A stretch of DNA of 64,000 bases from Anthoceros angustus (GCA_010909165.1 MU008194.1:1-64000); one strand, 5' to 3'. Positions 45,497 to 57,029 are shown, counted from the first letter of the stretch. Numbers and translations: made by a program. Notes: a model not told the origin generated them from the sequence alone.

Positions 45497-46974
45497 GCGT
45501 TTCTGTTTTGCCGAGATGCCTTGAAGTCTGATGGAAAATTGCTTCTTCTTGGTGCGTGCAGGTGAAGATCCTCCGACCGGAGTCCTACTGGTTCAACGAC
45601 ACCGGCAAGGTTGTCTCTGTCGACCAGGTGAGGCGTTGTCTGGTGCATTTCCTTCGGCTGGGATTGGCAAGCCTGGCTGTGGAGGTAGATGTGATGCGTT
45701 GGCCCATACTGATGTTGTGGATGTGCGTTGAGCAGGGATCGACCGTGAAGTACCCCGTGGTGGTGCGTTTCGAGAAGGTGAACTATGCCGGCATCTCCAC
45801 AAACAACTACGCGTTGGACGAGGTGCTAGAAGTGTGAGCACCCGCAGTGGATACGTAGGGGAGTAGTAGTAGCAAGATTCTTGTGGCCTGTGAAGTGATC
45901 TGAGCCATTTGAGGCTTAAGACAAGCGTGTAATTGAAAGCTCGGTTGCTTCTATAGCCTGTGCAGCAGTTGGATTCTCCGGATCAAAACCCTTGGGCGCA
46001 GTTTGCCAAGACCTAGCATCTAGGTAATCCGAGAGAGTAGCTCTGTGTGGAATGGGACTGTGTGCAGCCTCACTTGGCTTACGCTGGCAGAGCAAGGCTT
46101 TAAATCTGTACATTGAGTCAGGCCTGTGGCTGGGTAAGTGAACTTGGGACAATTTGGAAAATGATCTCCGTTCCTGAAGTAGCTGTTTTCTGCATTCGAC
46201 AAGGATTTGTTCTCCGCGACCTGTCAGGATGGTCTCCCCACAAAGTGGAATTGTGAGGCCAGACAACATGATGAGCCGGCTCTAGTACGTTCTCTACCGC
46301 CTCATCACCAACCTTGCGCAGTCTACGATGTGAGGTTGGAAATGTAAGATGTCACCGTAGCCGACCACTCCAGCCTGCTCTCATCCAAGCCAACTCTGGG
46401 CTGCTGTGTCTCACACCCAGAGCATCCTCATCCTTCGAGTTTGAGCCTTGAAGACATGCGCAGAGACTCGCCCTGAGCATTCTCATCCCTCGAGTTCGGG
46501 CCTTGGAAACCTCCGCAGGAATCACCCTGAGCATCCTCATCCTTCGCGTTTGTGCCTTGAAGACATGCGCAGAGTCTCACCCTGAGCATCCTCATCCCTC
46601 GAGTTTGTGCCTTGGAAACATCAGCAGAGAATCACCCTGAGCATCCTCATCCTTCGAGTTTGTGCCTTAGAAAGCAGAGACTGTCCCCAGCATCCATGTC
46701 CCAAGCATCGAGACACATGCGCAGTTTGTGCCTTGGAAAAGCACAGGCTGACCTCCGCATTCATGGGAAGAGACTCAACCCAGCGTTTATGCTTAGGAAA
46801 ATATAAAAGGGCTGACCCCAGCATTCATGGGGTGAGACTGAACCCAGCGTTTATGTTTAAGAAAATAGAAAAAGGCTGACCCCAGCATTCTTGGGAAGCG
46901 TATGAACCCAGCGTTTATGTTTAATAAAATATAAAAAGGCTGACCCCAGCATTAGTGGAAAGAGACTAAACCCA
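45497..46974 (+). repeat. psaE tandem-duplication unit 2
   Basis: 1,478 bp, colinear with unit 1. The exon 2 - intron 2 - exon 3 block is identical to unit 1 over more than 300 bases. The 3' flank shows small indels. Confidence 0.9.
45562..45837 (+). pseudogene. psaE exons 2 and 3, duplicated copy without exon 1
   Basis: Exon 2' (45562-45627) and exon 3' (45736-45837) encode the complete mature PsaE domain, with the same acceptor (GTGCGTGCAG) and donor (CAGGTGAGG) sites as the parent copy and no substitutions. There is no exon 1, and so no start codon or transit peptide in this unit. It could be used only if exon 1 of the parent gene splices past exons 2-3 into this copy, which would give the same protein with a different 3' end. 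Confidence 0.85.
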
Positions 46975-46986
46975 GCGTTTCTGTTT

Positions 46987-47499
46987 AAGGAGAAACTACC
47001 ATATGTTACAATCGACCATATGAGTCTGACGTAAAAGTCGAACACGCAAGCTTCTTTCTGATCTGGAGTCCGCTAGAAACAATAGACAAACAATTTATTT
47101 TAAGTCCATTAAGGATGAAGATGCCGCTAGGCGACTCGATACTCCGGGCAACTTGCTCCTTGGAGTAAACTAGGCTACTAGCACTAGAGGCATTCATCTC
47201 TAGGTACTCCATCCAGGTCCCGCTTATAGTGTAGAGCACTTAACTACGATGTTTTTAAAGTATGTGTGTCCATTTGGCTTGAGCCATTTGGCTACCTTTA
47301 CTATGATTCGTGCAGGTTTATTAGCAGTAGGTTGTTTTACAATTTTGTCTTTTTAGGAATATAAAAATCTTCTCTTCTTCAGGTAAGCTCAATAACAGAG
47401 AGGCCCATGACAACTTCCACGCATATCACTATCCAGGTTGCACCACATGACTTGAGGAGTTGGCTTGGCAGGCTGAGCTAAGCTTGCATCATGTATACA
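46987..47499. other. no gene recognised
   Basis: AT-rich spacer between the psaE duplication and the LINE remnant. No domain or repeat identified. Confidence 0.4.
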
Positions 47500-50400
47500 C
47501 TATGCGCCTTTTGGAGATACCTTATTGGTCGGGGACTTTAGGACTTCCTCTCAGCAGTCCCCAATCTATGCACCGACGGACCAGCAAAAGTTATTTCCAC
47601 TTGATCTTGCTGACCATAGTCTCTAGAGAAGGTATGATGATCCGCACCAGGTCAATATTTTTGGAAGGGCTCTTCTCAACTTGGTGGAGTCCCATGGCCC
47701 ATTTATTTACAGTCTTCCTGAATGGCCCGGGAGTATGAGGATCACATGCTATGGCGTTTCAGGGCAACGTCCTGTTGTTCTTGATTATGTCATTGGAGAG
47801 GCTTCTTTTCTTTCTTCCTACACCAACTCCAGGTTTCTGACTACAAGCCTCTTGAGTCTGATCATACAAGTTGGTCCTCGCATGTGTACTCGGATACCCC
47901 TCCTAATATGCTTCAGTACCACAAATCTGATAGAGTCTGTTTTTCCCTCATTATATTCATGTTCCCCAGTACTCCTCTCTTCTGAAATGGTCCTTAGCTA
48001 CTATTCCTCTTGGTCTCCACTTCTGCCAACAAGTCAATGCCTTCATCACTGCCATGCTATCTTCTGCTCATATTGTCTTTCCTCCAAAGACTGGTAATCC
48101 TGTTAAACTCTCCAATACTGCTCCTCGTCATTCTTGGTTTGATGATGAATGCAAATGCCTTCGTTTCCTCACCCATCAATAACTCCATGCCCTTAATGTC
48201 CCACCCAAGTCTCATCATACTCCACTATATAATGAGGTTTTCAAGCCTTACAAAGCTCTTATTGCTGCCAAGAAGTCTGCTTTCTTTTTATTCCAACGCA
48301 ACCGCTTGATGAGGTTTCTTAGGGAATCTGCTGGTGATGCTGCATTTTGGAAGGAATTCCACTCTCACAGCACCATGCTCTCGCAAACATCTCCTGAGCT
48401 TATCAACTATGTGCAAACTCTAATCTTCCGGGAATCTGTTCCTTCTCCTCTCAAGTCGTAGGATCCCAAGATCAAGATGTTCGCCCCTGAGCTCATCATC
48501 TCCACCATCAACAACCTCAGGTCTGGTAGAGCCTTTGACCCTACACATATCCCGAGGGAACTCTTTCACTATGCAACTCCTACAGTTATTGCTCTTCTTT
48601 TAGCTGCTTTGTTCAATTAGGCTTTTGTCCATGGCTTTCTTGAGGAGAGGTGTGCGAATGATGTCCATTCCATCTTTAAGATTGAGGACCCACAACTCTC
48701 ATCTAACTAGCGGTATATTATGGTTGAGTCCATGTTTGCAAAACTCTTTAGCTTCTGCTTGGAACTACTCACCACTTCTTGGGCTGAGATTGCTGGCATT
48801 AAGGTAAGAGGCCTGGCTGGGTTTTGTCAAGAGCGGAATACTCAGGACAATCTTTTCACTTTCACTAGTAACTTTGAGGAGGCCAAGAGTAGGAGGAGGA
48901 GGAACATACATGTTTGTGCATATTTTGTTGATTTTAAGAGTAGGTGGAGGAAGAACATTCATGTTTATGCATGTGTTGTTGATTTTAAGAGTAGCGGGAG
49001 GAAGAACATACATGTTTATGCATGTTTTGTTGACTTTAAGAGCAAGCGGAGGAAGAACAGACATGTTTATGCATGTTTTGTTGATTTCAAGCAGGCTTTC
49101 GACTTTATCTCCCGCGAAAAGCTCTTTGTCCGGTTTCATAGGTTGGGGATGCCTACTCATCTTTTACATGCCATCTCAGTTCTTTATGATAAGGTGAAGA
49201 TCCTCACTACCCATGCTATCTTTGACATTTTGAATTTGCTTTTGTCTGAGTCTGTTGAGAGATCCATATTCTCCTAACTTATTTGGCCTGTATATTGATG
49301 AGCTGGAATCCTAGATTGCGGAGGTGATCTTAGTTGTCTTCTCTTCTTGGTATGTATCGCTATACTCTGTATGTAGATGATGTTGTGCTTTTGTCTCACT
49401 CTCACGAGGGGCCTTAAAAGCGACTTGACATATTATCCCACTTTTGTGAGGCCAGGGACTTAGGATGAACTAGAAGAAGACCAAGGTGATATTCTTCAAC
49501 AGGAAGAACCTAGTTGATAACAATTCTATAATGGCCAGCTCGTTGATATTGTTAGGTCTTATGTCTACCTGAGCGCAACTCTCTCTGGCCCGAGATTTCA
49601 GTGGAAGCTATCTGCTACCACTCGCATTATCAAGGGTGTGATATTTACATGTGGGATTCGGAGGGAATGCTCTAGGACGCACATCAAAGACATCACCACT
49701 CAGCAATGGTTGTTCAATACAATTGTTGTTCCTCTATTATGTATGTTGCGGAGTTTTGGGGCCACTATCTTCCACAGGATGATTGGAGCAAGGTGGAACA
49801 TGTTCAGACATCCTTTCTTCGGTCGCTTATTTTCTGTAAGAAGTCTATCCCCCTCGCCATCGTTTTTGCAGAGTTTGCCATTTTTCCACTTGAACTTGAG
49901 GGTCTATTTCGTCTAACCAAGTTCCTGTACTGCCTCTATTCTTTAGAGGAAGTTCAAATCCACTAACCCCACCTCCACTCCCCCATACCTCTCCTTGCTT
50001 TCCAATCCTCTCGAGCTTGGCTCGAAAACCTTAGCTTTTGTCCCGAAAGTCTCGGCCCATCCCTCTTCCAATTTTTGCCTCCTCCATCCAAAGGTCCATT
50101 CGCAATGAATTGCAATCCACCTATCTCTCCTACACGATCTCTTGTATCTAGATCCTTGCCTACTAAACTCCAAACTTGCAAACAATTTTTCATATCCTCT
50201 CCAAGTCCGGGAGACCCTTGCTTCCACTCTATCTTCGCAACCATATGTCCTTCAACCTTGGGATGATTATAGGTCATTTTCATGTGGGTTCTCAAAGTCT
50301 CAGATAATGGGTGCACCCAAGGAAACCTAAGGAGACCATAATATGAATGGCTGCACCCAAGGCCGCCTAAGGAGACCATAATATGAAGGTTATATAAAAA

Positions 50401-50700
50401 GGAAGTTGAGACCGAGGAACATTTTGAACACTTTTTTTTCTTCTGCACCTATCTTGCAAACTTATTCCCAACACCTGTGTCTTTGCTCCGAAGTTTCTTG
50501 AATTTTCCTAACCATAGCCTAGTTCCATGTTCCATAACAAAGACGGCCTTCCCTCCTTCACCCAACGTGCAATATCCCAACATCCAGCGTTGCCTTCTTG
50601 CAAAAGCTTCGCCACCCATACTGCCTAGCAATTCACCAACCCGGATGCCATCCCCGATGAGGAAAGAAATAACAAGGCCGCGATTTCTTACACTCTCCAC
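47500..50700 (+). mobile_element. decayed LINE (non-LTR retrotransposon), plus strand
   Basis: The endonuclease C-terminus is seen at 47.65-47.9 kb (IFGRALLNLVESHGPFIY, SLPEWPGSMRITC, VLDYVIG). Next comes the spacer between endonuclease and RT (NEVFKPYKALIAAKKSAFF, AAFWKEFHSHSTML). RT motifs follow: LRSGRAFDPTHIPRELF at 48.5 kb, RNTQDNLF, VDFKQAFDFISREKL at 49.09 kb, and YVDDVVLLS at 49.37 kb. The C-terminal part reads EFWGHYLPQDDWSKVEHVQT near 49.76 kb and EEHFEHFFFFCTYLANLF near 50.43 kb. Stops and frameshifts are frequent. A 40-bp tandem repeat interrupts it at 50312-50389. Confidence 0.85.
48888..49091 (+). repeat. 51-bp in-frame tandem repeat (x4) covering RT motif A
   Basis: Four 17-codon units (48888, 48939, 48990, 49041) with the pattern SxxRKNIHVYACFVDFK. 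The last unit runs into QAFDFISREKL, so it is the original motif A. All four keep the frame and the hydrophobic-VDFK core that includes the catalytic Asp. Confidence 0.95.
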
Positions 50701-51344
50701 CTAGCTACCACCAGTAACAAGAACAGTAGTAGAGTGCAAGGGAGGCAATGAATCAGGGTCTGGACACTGTCACGATGATCTTACGAACACTGGTGTAATC
50801 TCCGGACTGCTTCCCGTGTGCGGTGTGCCCTTGGCGCGTTGTCTGACAGTGCACGCACATATGCAGCAAAACGCTGTCTGTCTGTGAGGCAGGCGGGGGG
50901 TGATCCGATTTAGCTCTGCGAGCGCTAAATCAGAGGCAAGGAAAACGGAGGTAAGCAGGTGCGGGCTGGCTGGGCTCCGATAATCCAGCCTCATTTGGCT
51001 AAGCCAAGCGACCCAATTTGGCAGAAGTGGTGCAGTGGACTGCAGTCAGAGGAGCAGAGTGACGCGGTGGCCATCTCGGAGCAAGAGGAAGGCGGTGGCT
51101 CACCGCCACGGCCTCCTTTCTCTCCGCGCTCCAGCGGCTGCGAACGCGAACCCGTCTGCGTCGTCTTCGTTCCGTCGACTGCGTTGCGAGTCCGAGTCTG
51201 CGCCTGCTCCTGCCTGCCTGCGGCTGCGGCTCCGGCTGCCTCTGCTTCTGCTTCTGCATCTGCCGCTGCGTCTGCGTCTGCGTCTGCGTCTGCTGCGTGT
51301 GCGGAGGGCCTGGGATCGGAAGTGAGATCATTGGCGACTGCCCC
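50701..51344. other. upstream region of the LOB-domain gene, with a hexanucleotide microsatellite
   Basis: No gene in 50.7-51.0 kb. From about 51.0 kb the sequence becomes GC-rich and is probably promoter and 5' leader. At about 51238-51300 a run of TCTGCT/TCTGCG hexanucleotides forms a microsatellite just before the start codon region. Confidence 0.5.
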
Positions 51345-52724
51345 ATGACGGGCGCCGGCACCACGCAGGCCTGCGCGGCCTGCAAGTACCAGCGCCGCAA
51401 GTGCGCGCCTGACTGCCCCCTGGCCCCCTACTTCCCCCCCGACCAGCCCAAGCGCTTCCAGAACGTCCACCGCCTCTTCGGCGTCAGCAACATCCTCCGC
51501 ATCCTCAAGCTTGTGGATCCCAGCAAGCGCGAGGACGCCGTCAAGTCCATCGTCTACGAGGCCGATACCCGCGAGAAGGACGCCGTCCACGGCTGCCTCG
51601 GCGTCATCACCCTCCTCCAGAGCCAGGTACCTGCAGCTGCTGCACCCACCTCCTACGTACCGGGCTCTGTCCAGCTCCTTCTCATCTTGCACTTGCGCGC
51701 TGAATCACTGCTGCTGCTGCTGCTCTTGGAAAATCTCGCACTCTGGACTGCATGCTCCGCACTCAACTCCCACTCCCACATCAGATAGTGAAGCTGAAGG
51801 AGGAGCTGGCCTACGCGCGGAGCAGCTCTACGTGCTGGAGCAGCAGCACCAGCACTCCGCCTACCTCCAGCAGCACCTGGCGGTGCATGCGCAGCAACAG
51901 GCCTTGGCGGCGCAGCCGGTAAGCCATGTGCGTGTGTCCATCTGCAGTATCTGCACATTGCTCACAGTGCAATCGTCTGTCTGCCTGGCTCTGATCCTGG
52001 ATCATCTGCAGGGCACGGGCACCCGGGGGTGCACGGCCACGGGCACGCGCTGCAGCTGGCGGGGATGGCGACGGGGCAGGGAAGCCTGGGGGGCGCGGGG
52101 GCGCACTTCATCGGGCTGGCGCAGCAGCCCAGCTACAGCGTGAGCGTGGTGAGCCCCCGGGGCAGCAGCATCGCGGGCCACTCCCACTACGACGCGGCCT
52201 GCACCGCCACGGGCCACTACAGGGCCGGGAGCTACGCAGTGGCGGACACCATGCGCCACAATCTGAGCTCCTTCATCGACTACCGCCCGTCCGGATACGG
52301 CGCCGGGAGCTTCAACGCGTCCTACCTCCAGCACGCCGCAGCGCAGGATAGCTCGGCGGGCCCGGGGCCGAGTCTCAGCTGCAACTCGTACCAGCTGGAC
52401 TCCCGGCCGAGCCCGACAACCAATTCCTACATGGATTCCGGGGCACCCACCCGCCCGGGGCCCGCATCCACGTCCTACCTCGACTGCGGAAGGCCGTTCC
52501 TGCAGGATTCCTGCCGCCCCAGCCCCATCTACTCCTACATCGACTCCAGGCCCAGCCTCGGCGCCGCCAGCACGTCGTACATGGACAACCGCGCCAGCCC
52601 GGACTACGATTCCCGATCCAGCTGCTCCGAGTACGACTCCAGGTCGGTGTCGATGCACGCTGCGGCTGCGGCTGCGGGTAGGCGCAGCGAGTTGCCCAAT
52701 TCTGGATGCCCTCCTGACGCGTGA
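51345..52724 (+). CDS. LOB-domain (LBD/AS2) transcription factor, frame disrupted
   Basis: LBD proteins are plant-specific DNA-binding regulators. Exon 1 (51345-51626, 94 codons) holds the whole LOB domain: the zinc-binding C block CAACKYQRRKCAPDC (CX2CX6CX3C), the GAS-type block FQNVHRLFGVSNILRIL, the invariant Pro (LVDPSKRED) and GCLGVITLLQSQ. CKYQRR and FGVSNI recall the LBD22/LBD27 branch. Exon 2 probably starts at 51785 (IVKLKEELAYAR) and ends at 51918, and the last exon starts near 52012. Two single-base shifts are needed: one after AYAR to reach EQLYVLEQQHQ, and one at the third-exon start to reach HPGVHGHGHALQLAG. The final frame ends at 52724. These shifts mean either assembly errors or a young pseudogene. 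The C-terminus has SYxDSRPS-like repeats. Confidence 0.8.
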
Positions 52725-53463
52725 CGTGAATTTGGGTGAGCTGCAGGACGCCCAAGTCTGAAGCTGTTGAAGGGCAGTAGTTGGACCGGGCGGCTCAGGA
52801 CTCCCTTCCATCCATAGCTTGTAATGCTCGTCGCACAGTCCGAAGAAGCTTCAGGTGGGATTGTCAGATTTCCTCTGCTCCTGTCACAAATGGAACACTT
52901 CCTATTCCTGACGAGGCAGGCCTCCATTCATGCCAACGGCCAATGGCCACAACAACGAGATTGCAAGACGCAAGCTTGCCATGTATAGCTTAAGGTTTTC
53001 ATCAGCCTTCACCTTCATGTACTGCTGCAGCCCAACGCCTGTCAATGATGCGCCTACCCTGGGTGGGTTTTGTGATCGTGGACCCACTGTTACTCCCCCA
53101 GCATTTGGCAAATGCGTCAACATTATGACACTACTGCTAATAGGCCTGCAGGGATCGGACTGCAGGGAGATTCTACTGGTCCATCCCCTGCCAATGGGTG
53201 TCTCGGCATGAGACACCACTCTTTGTAGGAGGATGCTTGCCTTCCTACAGAACATGCTTATGGAATCTGAAGGAACAGTAAACAGTAAATTGTGAAATGA
53301 AAACTCGATGATAAATGCAGAGCAGCCTGGGAGGGGCGGGTCAGGTGTGCTGAAATCTTTTTTCTCTGAAAATGATTCAATTTTTATAAATTTGATGGGA
53401 AAGCCCACCGTGCACAGGTCAACCAAGGGAGACCCTCGGCGTCGTGGTGAAATCTTTTTTTGT
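52725..53463. other. 3' flank of the LOB-domain gene
   Basis: Probable 3' untranslated region followed by spacer. A 239-codon minus-strand frame crosses this region into the B repeat but has no domain and is not called. Confidence 0.5.
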
Positions 53464-53853
53464 TGTAATGAATCTTTGTAGGTTAACCATACTCGTGCAT
53501 TGAGTGGAGAAACGTCGATATGGAGGACAGAAACGTGCGAATGATGCTTGTGCACTCGCGTCGTGACTCGTGACTCGAGTGCCGTGCATGCTGGAGGGTC
53601 TGTACTCGAAGCATTCGTCATAAGCCTTCTCCCGACCTGTCGGCCAGCGTCTCAGCTCGCGCCACATTTTGCGTCCCGTCCCTTTCGCCCCGCTCCCCTG
53701 TCCTGTGACCGGCATTCTGTCATCCAGGTCTGGATATCCTCCACTGCTTGCACCTCGTTGGTCCCTTGCAACTTGCGATCGCGTCTTCACGTTTGCGCCC
53801 GGCCACAGCTGTTCCTCCTTCTCTGCACCAAGACGCGAATCAGCAGCTAGGCC

Positions 53854-54063
53854 ATGAATCATCAGGTCGGCCTGGTGCTCATCTTCCTACTTGCCGGTTT
53901 GGCGATCATTGGCTCCCTCTTTGCTGTGTGTTTTCACTTCACCAACATTATTGCGAGAGATCAGGCTGTTCTATTCGCTGTTCCCGATCCTGGAGACTTG
54001 GAGGCTGGGCGGCAGAGCAGGCCGCAACCGCAACACACAGCCGTAGCCTCAGCGGGGCCTTGA
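53854..54063 (+). CDS. 69-residue single-pass membrane protein, paralogue 2
   Basis: An ATG-to-TGA frame starting MNHQVGLVLIFLLAGLAIIG. One hydrophobic segment spans about residues 5-31, followed by a polar linker (NIIARDQAVLFAVPDPGD) and the tail HTAVASAGP shared with the other paralogues (AVASAGA). It is 19 residues longer than the copies at 9346 and 60086 because of extra sequence after the membrane segment. The first three and last six residues are the most conserved. The family is unknown. The same position relative to the B repeat in all three copies argues that this is a real small gene or a very recent relic. Confidence 0.5.
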   Translation: MNHQVGLVLIFLLAGLAIIGSLFAVCFHFTNIIARDQAVLFAVPDPGDLEAGRQSRPQPQHTAVASAGP

Positions 54064-54655
54064 GGTCGTACTGAAATTGTATGTACAAGTATTCTTGGTA
54101 GCGTACCGGGCCTTGGTTTCGACTTAGCTTCACACTCCGGCAGAGCGGCTCCGCAGCATCATACTATATCCACATTTGCGCCCTGCTGCGTGGTTTGATT
54201 ATATCTTAAATCAAGGCTTTGAAATCTTCCGCCCGAGAATTTGCTTTTCAGTTGCAGTGGAGCATTTGGCGTTTGAGATCTCGAAGGCCTCATTTGGTAT
54301 GACAGTGTGCTGTGGAATTAAATTTATGCAATGCCTGACTGTGAGTTCACAATTACTCGGATTCTGTCCCCCTTGTCAGGGAAAAGTTGCTAACCAAGGT
54401 GCAGCGTTCTGTGATGATTGCCAATGGCAGGAACTCTGATTCCCGTGCTAGGGCCTTTGTTTTTGCGGAACTGTTGTTGACATCCTTTGCTGCCAGTTTC
54501 CGCTGCACTTCAATCGATATGCTTCCATGACTCAACTGCCTTGTATAGCCAAACGCTGGCAGTAACGCTGGTGCTCACAAGTTGAAGGTATGAACCCCTT
54601 GAAATTTTGTGTGGCCGTAAGGTTGAAGTAGTTCCAATTCGCGATAAGATCATAG

Positions 54656-54733
54656 GAGAGTTTTACAATGGCCCTCACGGTGACACATGTTAGGTAGGAT
54701 CGGCATAATGTTGATCAACTTGATGCAGTGACT
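54656..54733 (+). repeat. 78-bp segment inverted relative to copy 2
   Basis: Begins GAGAGTTTTACAATGGCCCT and ends GATGCAGTGACT. Its reverse complement is found at 60833-60910 with two substitutions, while the flanks on both sides stay colinear. Confidence 0.95.
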
Positions 54734-54820
54734 CCTAAGTGATGCACAGACATTGTGTTCCGACATTTGCTAAACTGTGATCTGTGTGCGTGCTTTTCAT
54801 TTGCTGCTGTCCAGTTTGAT

Positions 54821-55694
54821 ATGGCAAGGCTTGCGAAGGGAGCGAGGGAAGATTCACCCTATTCTCCAGATACCAATGTCTTTGGAAAATTCCTCACACC
54901 GGCTGGCTGTTTGATAGAATGTGCGACTGCGCTGCCGTGTCTTGTTCTTCAAATGCACGCCAGACCCGTTTTATGCTGCCTGAACATTCTCCTGATCGGC
55001 TTCGCAGCAACTACCATTGGAGTTCTATTCTGATTGGAACGTTTGCATCTTCCATGGCTGTCTCAACTTTCTGTCACTTCGGGCTTCTTCGGTTGTGTTG
55101 CGCACTGTCGGAGGGGCTGCCGAAGGATACATTAGGCAGTTTTTCTGTCTCCCTCCTCCTTTCAGTGGGAGTCTTTCTCTTTATGACGCTGCGCGAGTAC
55201 AGGACAAGAGAGGCGGAGCGTCCCGTTGGTTACGCGGCCCAAAAGAATGCCAGGCACAGACATTCCATTCCACACATTACGGGAGCGGACCTATGCCATC
55301 CTGTAAGATCGAAATGAACACGACTAATGACAGAGTATTTCGGGCGTCAGATGTTTCGGTACCAGATTCTGGAGCTTCCTCTGGACTATTTTCGGCTGGC
55401 TCAACATCGTCGGGGGATGTCCCATGGGCCAGAGATTCTGCAGGAAGTCGTGCTGCGGAGGTTTTTGCACCAATGCCTTTTGGTCCTAGAGCAGCCAGAG
55501 TGACGAGGGATTTGCAGGTGGAGAAGATGCGGCAATCAGCCAACAACTCAAAGCGACAATACACACCAGAGTCTGAGGAGGTTGCGGGTGGATACTCAAC
55601 CACAGAAACTGTTCCAGATGCGGAATTTGAGATCTCGTCCGTCAGCAGCGCTCAAGCGGATGATGATGCTGACAGCGTGTACTCTGCGCTGTGA
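54821..55694 (+). pseudogene. four-pass membrane protein, broken copy 1
   Basis: This copy keeps an intact N-terminus that copy 2 lacks: MARLAKGAREDSPYSPDTNV, then FGKFLTPAGCLIE, running into the first membrane segment (LNILLIGFAATTIGVLF). A TGA replaces the next Trp codon at 55033. Further on there are short deletions, and a deletion of about 165 bp removes the third loop and the fourth membrane segment found in copy 2. The C-terminal tail is preserved in another frame (TNDRVFRASDVSVPDSG, then DDDADSVYSAL). A possible acceptor (GCTGCTGTCCAG) lies just before the start codon, so an upstream leader exon is possible. Confidence 0.7.
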
Positions 55695-56010
55695 GATATC
55701 CAAGGTGGTCAAAGCACGCCAGGAAATCCATCGACACTAACCGGCTCATCCGACGCTAAACAAAAAGTGAAGATAGAGAAATAGGATGCCGGACCCGAGT
55801 TCTTTTTGCCTTTCAATAATGGCCGATTTGGATCCGTCCTCGAATGATGACCGAGGCTCGAGGCGAACGTAAGAACCGTCGGTCTAATTAGGGCTTCGCA
55901 TTTGTCTACGTTTGATTGTACGTTGTATCCTGTATGTCTGGCACTCGGCCCTCCGGAAGGCTTAACGTTTCATTGTTTCATTGCATAGTTGTGTTGTTCA
56001 AATTTTCGTT

Positions 56011-57029
56011 CAAAATGCCTTTTTAGTTCACATATACCTAAATAAATACTGTAGCGGACATCATCACACTTCGTATCCGTCTCGTTCTGAAACACGGCTC
56101 TAACCTTTGGGTTCCAGATGTGGGTCGATTTGTGGCAATCCCCCGTTCAGGCGAGACACCAACATCTAGGCGGTGACAGACAATAGGCTTCAGTACCTGA
56201 TTCGAGATGAGTTCGTAGCGGGATTTGAAGTTGAAGGAAGCATGCTCCAGCATATGCAGTGCTTCACAAGAGCGATGACCTTACGGCTTGCATCTTTTTC
56301 TTCTATCTTCTTCTTTGACGAAGTTATGAAGTGGAAGTAGGTTCCCAGGATAGATAGAAAGATTTGCATCATCGTATGTTTTGATTATAAGTAAGACATG
56401 AAAATGCGATTCTGTTGCAGTTATCACTACTTCCATTCAATTAGTACTCGGCTAACATGATTTGATGACAAGAGGTTATCAACTTTTTTGCCAGCAAATC
56501 ATCTAAGGAAGGCTGGGCACACACTCTTCTCAAAATAGGGTCCCCTGCACCTTGAGCAAGACCATAGTCTACAAACATGGCTAAACCATCCACAAACATG
56601 GCCTAAACCACCAGTGCATAAGGAATCTTTAGGTCATTCCATTGCACGCTAGAAGAGCGAACCACTCTCACTTCAGGGCTTGAGTTTAGGGAAGTCCTTC
56701 ATGCATTGGCTTTTACGGACATCTGGTGACAATTAGTCCACATTTCCTACAAATGCTTGTCAATCTTCTCCCTATATTATGAGGACTCTAATTCCTTCCA
56801 TCCCTTTTAACCTATTTTTCCAACCCTCGTTTTGACAAGAGGGACAAGGATCTGGCCTCCCCCCTCTGCCAAAACTTCCTACGAGACTGGATCATTGTGA
56901 AACAATCTATCCTGTGGCAGCCTCCTACACGCACGAGCGTCCTCAATTTGTGGATTTAGGGCCATGAATACATCTGAAAACAGGAGGCAAGGGCGGCAGT
57001 TCGCAGATCCCTATTTCTTAAGGCTGCAG
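56011..57029. other. no gene recognised
   Basis: AT-rich spacer at 56.0-56.5 kb, then sequence that may be the decayed front part of the following LINE. No firm motif before about 57.03 kb. Confidence 0.4.

Larger units (their letters stand above)
53464..56010 (+). repeat. segmental duplication B-C, copy 1
   Basis: Colinear with 59744-62370 from TGTAATGAATCTTTGTA to the TTGCATAGTTGT region. It holds the 69-residue membrane-protein gene and a broken copy of the four-pass protein gene. The B part is also shared with about 9015-9837. Compared with copy 2 it lacks about 165 bases of coding sequence and has a 78-bp segment in the opposite orientation. Confidence 0.9.

Noticed and set aside
52902-53621. 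239-codon minus-strand frame downstream of the LOB gene
   Set aside because: It crosses the LOB 3' flank and the start of the B repeat, has no domain, and the equivalent frame is not kept in the other B copies.
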